In this document: piece by piece, positions 57,111-64,000 of the stretch | Layout: each line of letters begins with the position of its first letter | How positions within the stretch are numbered: position 1 is the first letter of the stretch | Assembly: GCF_036898095.1 (NCBI RefSeq) | Contig: NC_090726.1 | Span: forward strand, 31,411,921 to 31,475,920 | Reading direction: 5' to 3' | From: Palaemon carinicauda | Taxonomy: Eukaryota; Arthropoda; Malacostraca; Decapoda; Palaemonidae | DNA: 64,000 nucleotides | Notes under the pieces: model-generated | Databases searched by the model: none | Seen by the model: the letters and a program-made list of their open reading frames with translations, nothing else | What the model was told of the DNA's origin: nothing | Program-made: the position numbers and the translations under genes

Positions 57111-57364
57111 CTTTAACTCATATGATGTTATTGTTAAAGCTAAGCCCCATGCAAAACTCAAAGATGCATCTGTAGCAGTGCCATCACTTCATGTACATTA
57201 TTCTGTGTATGTCAGGCAAACACGAGTGCCAGAATGAACAAAATAAAGACATTGAGAATGCAGAAGACGATAATTGAATTATAAACAAAAATGACTTTCA
57301 TAAATATACTGTAGTATTGATGAACTTTGAGTTATCATGAATGTCACTTCAACTGTCAAAATAC

Positions 57365-57530
57365 ATTTGTTCCGTAACCGAAATACAAACCACGCTATTT
57401 ACAATGGGTTTACCTTTTAGCGCAGCTGAAATGGCGAGCCATTAGAATTTAACGAGGGTGTATTACCCCCGCGCTAGTTAGCGGGGGGGTAGGGGAATGG
57501 TAGCTAGCTACCCCTCCCCCCGCTCAGACA
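57365..57530 (+). repeat. Left terminal region of the GC-rich DIRS
   Basis: AT-rich outer end, then GCGCTAGTTAGCGGGG and GGTAGCTAGCTACCCC palindromes. Assignment as a terminal repeat rests on position and resemblance to other DIRS ends, since its partner is not in the window. Confidence 0.5.
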
Positions 57531-57949
57531 CACAGATGAATGCTCACTTTCACTTTTGGCTCGGACTGTGACAGACGTCTCTGTCTTGGTCCTCTCTTGG
57601 CAGCCATTGTTTGTTTTGTCTTTACTTAATCGCTTACTTTTCATTTACTCAATATATATGTAAACATGTTTTCATGTTTGCATATATATTTGAGTATAGA
57701 AATCAGTAAGTTTCCTTTTCAGAGTTGTGTGTGTAGTGTACGATATCTACGTGGAGTCCTCGGCAGTTAGGCCACCACGGCGTAATTTTATGGGTGGCGA
57801 TCGAGTTTGACTTATGTCTTTCTCTCTCTCTCTCTCATTGAGGTCGTTCACCCTTTTACTACATGTTACTACGCCCTTGTAGCTTCCTTTCCGTGTGGGG
57901 GGGTTGCTACGCCGTACGTTTGTCTCAATTAGATTATGAATCTAATTGT

Positions 57950-57951
<2 letters not shown>

Positions 57952-57991
<40 letters not shown>
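57952..57991. repeat. Poly-T tract (40 T)
   Basis: Uninterrupted T run within the leader of the GC-rich DIRS. Confidence 0.97.
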
Positions 57992-58639
57992 CACCGATCT
58001 AGTTCGTTTCAGTAATATGGCAACGGTGTGAGCTGTCTTGTTGAGGCCTGGGGATTCGGCTGTTGCTGCCTCCCCCCTTGTAGTTTCGTCAGGGGCGTGT
58101 CTCCTTCTACTGGAAGTACTCCCGTGACGACGGACAGCTCTCCAGTTCATTTTAGAACTCTCAGGAGGCTTGCCTCCTTGGGCGGGTAACTTTCCTTCCG
58201 AGGGAAGTTTTTTCCTGTCCAGGCTTGAGTTTTTCCCCTTTTGGGGGTTCTTCTCTTGCCTTTTTTTCGTGCGACTATGCTCTTGGTGCTGAGCGATCAC
58301 ACCTGCAGTTTCGCTCAAGGGGCTGGGCAACTGCAGGAGCTCCTCTTCGGAGGATTGCTCCTTTTAGGTCACTGGCTGACCAGTCTCTTCTACGAAGTGT
58401 TTCTCTTTCGTTCGCGAGAGAGTACACTCATAGAGACTCCTCTTCGGAGGATTCTTCTGTTGCTGTTGCTGTTGGCCTCCCTCGCCTTAAGGCCCACCGT
58501 CCGCCTCGTCGTAAGGGCCTCTCATCTCCCTATAAGGGTGCTAAGAGGCGCCTTTTTGAATCTCCGTTTGCAGCCTACAACTCCTTTTTCTTGATCTTCC
58601 GCCTTGGTGCAGATGGACAGCAGTCTGATCTCGTCTTCC

Positions 58640-58750
58640 GACGGGCAACGGTCTTCCCGACGGACAACGGTCTTCCGACGGACGTCAGTCTCCCGGCGGA
58701 CAGACAACGGTCTTCCGACGGACATCAGTCTCCCGACGGACAACGATCCC
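58640..58750 (+). repeat. Short tandem repeat GACGGACAACGGTCTTCC
   Basis: An 18-bp unit alternates with a GACGGACATCAGTCTCCC variant, about five to six units in all. Confidence 0.85.
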
Positions 58751-59177
58751 TTTGGGGCAAAGGGTTGCCTCCCACGGGGGTTCTTCCCTTGCGTGTCAGG
58801 TTTCCCCTGCGCACCCTTCTGCTGTGTTCTCTCCTGCTCCTGCTCAGTGTTAGCGCACAGGCGCTCTCCTGCTCATCAGCGCTCTCCTGTTCGTCAGCGC
58901 TCTCATGATGATCATCCCTGCTGTTCCTGTTGGTTCCTGTTACGCGCCCTGTGCGCCCACGTTCGCCCTCGCGATCTAGAACTTCGGTTCAGGTCGGGGT
59001 CAAGGACTCTTCTTCTATGCGCAGGCTTCCACGCGTTGCCTTCTGCTCGTCAGCGATCATCAGCTCGCCAGCGATCACCTGTCTCTCGGCGATCTCCGGA
59101 TCGCCCGCGTGTGTTACAGCCGGCACGCCAACGTTCTCCAACACTTCTGAAGGAACATGGTTCGCCAGCTACTAGCT

Positions 59178-59600
59178 CACCTGCGGATGCTGTTCGCCAT
59201 CGCGCGATCGCCTACCTGCGGATGCTGCTCGCGATCGCCCGATCGCCCACCTGCGGATGCTGCTCGCCATCGCGCGACCGCCCACCTGCGGATGCTGCTC
59301 GCCATCGCGCGACCGCCCACCTGCGGATGCTGCTCGCCATCGCGCGACCGCCCACCTGCGGATGCTGCTCGCCATCGCGCGACCGCCCACCTGCGGATGC
59401 TGCTCGCCATCGCGCGACCGCCCACCTGCGGATGCTGCTCGCCATCGCGCGACCGCCCACCTGCCCACCTGCGGATGCTGCTCGCCATCGCGCGACCGCC
59501 CACCTGCCCACCTGCCCACCTGCGGATGCTGATCGCCATCGCGCGACCGCCCACCTGCGCATGCTGATCACCATCGCGCGATCGCCCCCCTGCGCATGCT
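59178..59600 (+). repeat. 35-bp tandem array, about 12 units
   Basis: The unit contains CACCTGCGGATGCTGCTCGC then CATCGCGCGACCGCC; central units are identical by eye. The edges are more diverged (GATCGCC, CGCATGCTGATCACC variants), and two 8-bp CACCTGCC insertions lie at about 59460-59520. No stop codon occurs in any of the six frames across the array. Confidence 0.95.
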
Positions 59601-59879
59601 GCTCGCGATCGCTCACCTTCGCATGCGGCTCGCCATCGCGCGATCGCTCACCTGCGCATGCTGCTCGCCATCGCGTCGGCATGCCACAACGCGCCATCGC
59701 CAACCTGCGCGTTAGCGCTCACCAGCTCACCACCGATCGCCTGTTGATCCATATCGCCTGCGGTCTTCCTCGCCCACGCGGCAGGGCGTTTCCTCGCCAT
59801 CGCGCTAACGCTTGCGTTCGCCGCCTCGGACTCGCGCTCATTCACCTGCCCACCCTCGCGACCGCTCACCCTCGCGACC

Positions 59880-60100
59880 GCTCGCCCGCGCGACCGTTCG
59901 CCTGCGCGCCCGCGCGACCGTTCGCCTGCGCGCCCGCGCGACCGTTCGCCTGCGCGCCCGCGCGACCGTTCGCCTGCGCGCCCGCGCGACCGTTCGCCTG
60001 CGCGCCCGCGCGACCGTTCGCCTGCGCGCCCGCGCGACCGTTCGCCTGCGCGCCCGCGCGACCGTTCGCCTGCGCGCCCGCGCGCCTGCGCGACCGCTCA
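59880..60100 (+). repeat. 24-bp tandem array, about 9 units
   Basis: The unit GCGCCCGCGCGACCGTTCGC plus CTGC is a multiple of three, so each frame gives an 8-residue repeat (for example ARPFACAP). Diverged units extend to about 60160. Confidence 0.93.
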
Positions 60101-60261
60101 CCTCCGCGCCCGCGTGACCGCTCGCCTGCGCGCCCGCGCAATCATTCGCCTGCGCGCCCACACGCCCACGTGCCTGCACGTCTACGCTCATTCGCGTCCG
60201 CGCCCATGCTCTCCAATGTTCGCCCGCGCGCGAACCAACAGTTTTCCATCGCGCGGACGGA

Positions 60262-60405
60262 CGGTGTTCCGTCGCGCGAACCGACGGTGTTCCGTCGCAC
60301 GCCGTCGCGTGAACCGACGGTGTTCCGTCGCACGCCGTCGCGTGAACCGACGGTGTTCCGTCGCACGCCGTCGCGTGAACCGACGGTGTTCCGTCGCTCG
60401 AACCT
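60262..60405 (+). repeat. 33-bp tandem array, about 4 units
   Basis: The unit includes CGTGAACCGACGGTGTTCCG and TCGCACGCCGTCG. It encodes an 11-residue repeat PSREPTVFRRT in one frame. Confidence 0.92.
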
Positions 60406-61099
60406 ACAGTGTTTCTTCGCATAAACGTCGGCTTATTTCTTGCAGTATCCATTGCTCGTCTATGGGTTATCGCTCGCCGACCACCAGCTCTCGCCCTTCC
60501 TACCACGCTCGCCCTCCTTCTGCGCTCCTTCGCTCACCTTCGTTTGCGTTCCTGCGTTACCGCGCATGGGCGCTTTCACGTTCGCCCACGCGCAAATCTT
60601 TGAATTACCATCGCGCGAGCTCCAGGGCGATTGCGACCACGATTCCCATTGGGGTTTTCGCAGCGTGGCCAGCCTGGCGAGTTCTTCTGGAGCGTATTTC
60701 CAGAACACGGCCTCACCCCGTAAACGCAGAGCATGGCACTTGCAAGAATAGGAGAAACTTCAGGGAGATCTGAGCAACACTCCTCTTTCCAGAACCTGGG
60801 TTAGCCCTTCCCCGTCATTCCCTGGAAGGATTTTTGGCGGGGGGGCTTTCCGTTCGAGATTTCTCCATCGGACAAGGGGTGACTGCTTACCCCTTCCTCT
60901 GGGGGCTTACCAGGTCCTTTCCCTCCTCGGTTACGGCCCGAGGTTTGGTTCAAGGAAGCTACAGGAAGATCATGGGTACTTTCCTCCTCTCGAGCTCAGG
61001 CACCTTGGCCTTTTGTCGTTAAGTATCTAACTTGCGGACAAGCTCGATGTTGTACCATCTGGACGCGCTGACTGAGGGCTTCCTTCAGGTGTCTCATCT

Positions 61100-61450
61100 G
61101 TGGAGGTCGACGACCTCAGACACCCTTCCATCCTTGAGAAGAGTTTGTTTGTGCCCAAGGACAGAGACTTAGACAGCTGCTGTGCGGAGGAAATCGACTT
61201 CCGTTTTCACTCCTCCAAGGCGCTTTCTTCCAGACTCTGCAGGGCTCCAGCGCCCTTTTCTTTCAACCACGTCGGCCTAAGTTATCGGCTACGACAACTG
61301 GGACAAGGTGTCCAATTGCAGTTTCCTCCTGTCAGGAACAGATGGCACGGGAGGCTTCCCGGGGGGGCATAGTCCTAAAAGGAGCGGCAGAGTTCACGAA
61401 CTCTAGGATTGCAGGTTTTTCGCTGGGAGGATGCTTAAGGTTACTCATCC
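61100..61450 (+). pseudogene. GC-rich DIRS gag C-terminal remnant
   Basis: The frame from 61100 (DLRHPSILEKSLFVPKDRDL, then LSYRLRQLGQGVQLQFPPVR) is domain-like and free of repeats. It lies where B has its conserved gag C-terminal domain, but direct residue similarity to B is weak. A stop ends it at 61372. Confidence 0.45.
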
Positions 61451-61599
61451 GAATGACAGCTTCCTGATGCCCATTCCCGCACAATCTCTGTGATCAGCCA
61501 AGGATATCGCGCTTGCCGTCTCTGTCAGCGAATTCAGTGTCTCTGAACCTCTATGCCATAGCGTCAGCAAGAGTTGCCCGGTTGGGCAGAATGATCCAT

Positions 61600-62300
61600 A
61601 CCTTAGGTGAAGGTCTTCCATAGGATTATCGACGGCTTCACCCCCGGCCTCTTCAGTCGATCCTTTCTTGTAAGGAAGGATCTGAGAGGGGAGTTCCGTA
61701 GTCGACCTCTCAGCCCTGATCAAGTTTGTCGAACAAACTTCGGCCAGCGTAGAACAGCAGAATCGATCAGACTGGTAACGAGGCGACAGGACTCCTTAAA
61801 CCCTGGGTCGGAAGGACGGGTACTTTCAGTTTCCATTCCATCCATCTTCCAGGGAGCTCGTCGAATTCAGCCTAGACTGCAAGTATTCCTGCTTATGATG
61901 CAGTGTGGCTATCCCGCCGTGGCATAGCAGGTTTTTTTCCCCAGAGAACTCTCCCTGCCTTCCTCATGGCCGCTCAGGCTTCTCGTCCGTCCAGCGAGGT
62001 TAAGCAACGTCGGTTCTGGTCGGTACTTGGATGGGTGACCACCTGGGGACGCCAGATTCTGTTACCACATCCTCCGAGCCTTCCTTTCAGTTGACTGTGG
62101 CAAGACTGAGGAGAGTCGCAGTACCTATTCTCAGTCAAGCAGAGCTTTCAGCCCTACCTTGGAACGTCTCCTAGTTCTCCTTTCCTCATTGACCCGTCTA
62201 TAGTCCGAACGGTCGCCTCAGGATAAGTTCCATGTGGGGCGGTCCAAGTTCCGGTGGCTTCAGGCAACGTTTAACCGGACTTCCTGGCCCCTATGGGACC
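61600..62300 (+). pseudogene. GC-rich DIRS reverse transcriptase (decayed)
   Basis: FSRSFLVRKDLRGEFR (near 61650) corresponds to YNRLFLVAKKTGGWRP of B. KDGYFQFPFHPSSREL (near 61815) corresponds to motif A KDAYFHVPIHPDSQP with the catalytic Asp context degraded. CGYPAVA then QVF (near 61905) sits at motif B. At the motif C position lies the 5S-like block, which reads RYLDG followed by TGA. NGRLRISS near 62210 is the connection region. Confidence 0.65.
61979..62075 (+). ncRNA. 5S rRNA-like sequence embedded in DIRS RT
   Basis: The block TTCTCGTCCG, GAGGTTAAGCAACGTCGG, GGTACTTGGATGGGTGACC and CCTGGGGACGCC follows the order and spacing of the 3' three quarters of animal 5S rRNA. It includes the A-box, intermediate element and C-box of its internal promoter. 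The 5' end of a complete 5S gene is poorly matched and the 3' T-run terminator is absent, so it is a fragment and not a working 5S gene. Confidence 0.75.
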
Positions 62301-62339
62301 AGCGGAACTATTAGACCTGCAATGGGTGTTGACCTATGG

Positions 62340-62930
62340 AGCCTCTTGATGGTAGTGGATATTCTCGTCCTTTCCCCACATTCTTGATGCTGTTCTCGGA
62401 CTCGTCAAAGGAAAGGGGGGGGGGGGGGGGCATGTTCCGGTCCAGGCCTATGGTCAAGACCTGAAGGATACCTCTCCATCATTCAGGCAGGCTTAGGGGC
62501 CTTAGTCTGGCCCCTCTACAGATCCTACAGCTCCTGCCGAGTCGCCCCGTGCGCGTCGACTTCATGATTCTGTCGTATTCTAACCAGCAGGGGACGCATT
62601 TTCACACCTTCACATCTTGCAGTAGAGATACCGGGATGATTGAGATTCTCTCAATACCACCATCGGCTCTCTCATTCCAGCCAGGGGAATGTTCTCTCCA
62701 ACTATCCGAGCAGAGCCTCGTAGAGAGAGTGTACCTGGGGGTCTTTGACCTTGGGTAACCAGCAAGTCCTGGTCTGGGGGACCTGATCGCGACAGCTTGG
62801 AACCTCAAGCTTCCGCTGTTCTTCCCCCCAGTCTCAGACCCCGAGACTCTGGCAAGATGCATTCCGGTGATGGTGGGACAACTTCGACGCCTGCGTCTTC
62901 CCTCCTTTTTGTCTGTGGACAATGGGTCTC
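62340..62930 (+). pseudogene. GC-rich DIRS RNase H and post-RH domain (decayed)
   Basis: YSNQQGTHFHTF near 62575 corresponds to ISKQGGTHSRKL of B. DRDS near 62787 and SSFRCSSPQSQTPRL/PVSDPETLA near 62815-62850 stand where B has DLFATS and SPVPDPAAV. CVFPPF near 62898 matches AFPPF. A G run (about 62417-62431) and several stops interrupt it. Confidence 0.62.
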
Positions 62931-62959
62931 AACAAGACCAGGTTGTCTGTCGACCTTTC

Positions 62960-64000
62960 AATGGGAGAGCTCCACTGGGACTATGCGCAGAACGGTTTCT
63001 GGACCCTCTGCTTCCCCTGACGGAACTCCCGGGAGAGCATCTCCCACGGCGCAGATTACTCAAACAACCACACTGCGACATCTCTCCGGAACCGGGGCGT
63101 CGCTTCGGCTTCATGCCTGGAGACACTACGCCTCCTCCTCAAGAAGAGACAACCAGCTACAATCGCGGTACGGAGGTCGCGTCATCTGCGATAGTCATCC
63201 GCAGGGGTCTTCCAGGCAAAGCGAAGAGTCTAAGGTGGTTGGTGCCGTGGGAGATATACCTCTTCCCTTGAGGCCTCTTCTCCAGCAATAACGGTCTTAT
63301 TGCCTTTCGGCGGGAGGAAATTCCTTTCCGCTCTCGGCAATGAAGCCTGTCGCTCAGCCTTTCCCTGACATTCAGGCTTAAAGGAATAACTTTTTCCTGC
63401 CCGCTGGATCTTTCCTCCCTCATGCGAAGCTACGATCGTCCCTGCCCTAGTCGGAGGAAGACCTCCAACTTGGAGCATGGCTCGGACTTTTAGTCCTTTA
63501 AGAGATCTTCTCAAGACCCTTTACGACAGGCCTCGGATTGTATTCCGCCTTGGGTCTCCTGCTCACTCTGGCCACGGCCAGTGTGTAAGCAATCTTCTTG
63601 GTCTCGTACGACTCCCCCTTTCTAAGGAAGAGGGGAAGGCAACATTCAGGTTCGCTCCTGAGTTGTTGGCTAGACTCAGAATCTGGCGGTCCCGGCCCTT
63701 CGGTCCAATTCCTTCAAGATTTCGAGTCTCCATTCTGTATCTGATGTCCCAAGACCTTCTCTTTCTTGCCAGTAAAGAAATCGAGAGGTTAGCTTTGGGA
63801 ACAGCTGCAGTTTGTCCTCAGTTGCAGCCGATTTGGGAGCACAAGGAGGACACGGGGGAGAGTCACCAGTATACCTCTTCAGCCCGGACTCGAGGACATT
63901 CATCTCGACCTGTCTCCAAACCCTCCCCCGTCACGTCGCCCTACAGCACGATGTTGGATACATCGCAACGTCCCTCGCCTTCGAGTAATACTACTCTGTG
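62960..64000 (+). pseudogene. Probable recombinase region of the GC-rich DIRS (decayed, cut by window end)
   Basis: It follows the post-RH domain, where the recombinase lies in A, B and C. I could not identify the Arg, His-x-x-Arg or Tyr motifs, so the assignment rests on order alone. Short frames with no clear domain fill the segment. Confidence 0.35.

Larger units (their letters stand above)
58225..60500 (+). pseudogene. GC-rich DIRS gag region (array-dominated)
   Basis: Frames at 58225-58908 and 58604-60424 are open but change meaning at the arrays. The first has gag-like composition (SREYTHRDSSSEDSS, PPRRKGLSSPYKGAKRRL). The second is mostly array-derived Arg/Ala/Pro/Cys repeats. Because six frames are open over the main array, openness alone is not evidence of coding. 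No cysteine cluster like that of copy B gag was found. Confidence 0.55.
57365..64000 (+). mobile_element. GC-rich DIRS retrotransposon, another family, decayed, truncated by the window end
   Basis: The left end begins around CCGAAATACAAACCACGC and has terminal-repeat-like sequence to about 57530. A gag region with four tandem arrays follows (58.2-60.5 kb), then a gag C-terminal part (61.1-61.5 kb), RT (61.6-62.3 kb), RNase H (62.3-62.76 kb), post-RH domain (62.77-62.93 kb) and probably recombinase. All coding parts contain frameshifts or stops. The right terminal repeat lies beyond the window. Confidence 0.75.

Noticed and set aside
57129..57237. Continuation of the 56974-57237 frame as the missing Klhdc3 last exon
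   Set aside because: No splice acceptor or similarity to the expected kelch C-terminus, and phase does not fit.
59178..60405. CRISPR-like array
   Set aside because: Units are directly adjacent without unique spacers and the genome is eukaryotic.
59172..60506. Long minus-strand frames (up to 222 codons) over the GC-rich arrays
   Set aside because: The arrays have no stops in any frame; the DIRS homology is on the plus strand, so these frames carry no evidence of coding.

Overview
The window is invertebrate nuclear DNA, most likely from a decapod crustacean. The clues are one intron-containing animal gene in a sea of DIRS-type (tyrosine-recombinase) retrotransposons, many 5'-truncated LINEs with TAA-repeat tails, and abundant GA, TAA, TA and poly-A/T/C tracts. 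DIRS1-like elements are known to be common in Decapoda; the species cannot be fixed from the sequence. There is no prokaryotic operon, CRISPR array or phage region.

Layout. 1-11.98 kb: mostly anonymous DNA with a minus-strand DIRS gag remnant (1.66-2.65 kb), LINE 3' ends, a diverged direct duplication and a MITE-like element. 11.98-18.73 kb: DIRS copy A, decayed and carrying a tRNA-derived SINE. 19.61-23.94 kb: a decayed DIRS of a second family. 23.94-30.82 kb: DIRS copy B, the best preserved, with gag, RT/RNase H and tyrosine recombinase (YR) frames open. 31.77-54.99 kb: seven exons of a KLHDC3-like kelch gene (plus strand) whose introns contain DIRS copy C (37.24-44.09 kb), two further DIRS copies, a small DIRS-flanked composite and a LINE with a 609-codon RT frame. 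55.0-57.3 kb: LINE fragments and a decayed repeat-family ORF. 57.37 kb to the window end: a GC-rich, decayed DIRS of another family with large tandem arrays in its gag and a 5S rRNA-like block at the RT active-site position.

By my estimate about 40 of the 64 kb is DIRS-derived. Copies A, B and C have near-identical terminal inverted repeats within each copy but different ones between copies. Variable bases at the outer ends are matched in each copy's own internal complementary region, as expected from the circular-intermediate model of DIRS replication. A and C share a rearranged body in which the gag N-terminus and the catalytic half of RT are absent, so they look like a non-autonomous lineage mobilised by B-like elements.

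The only host gene recognised encodes a six-bladed kelch substrate receptor of a CUL2 ubiquitin ligase. Its exon phases join correctly through all seven exons, giving about 338 codons; the last coding exon and any 5' non-coding exon were not found.
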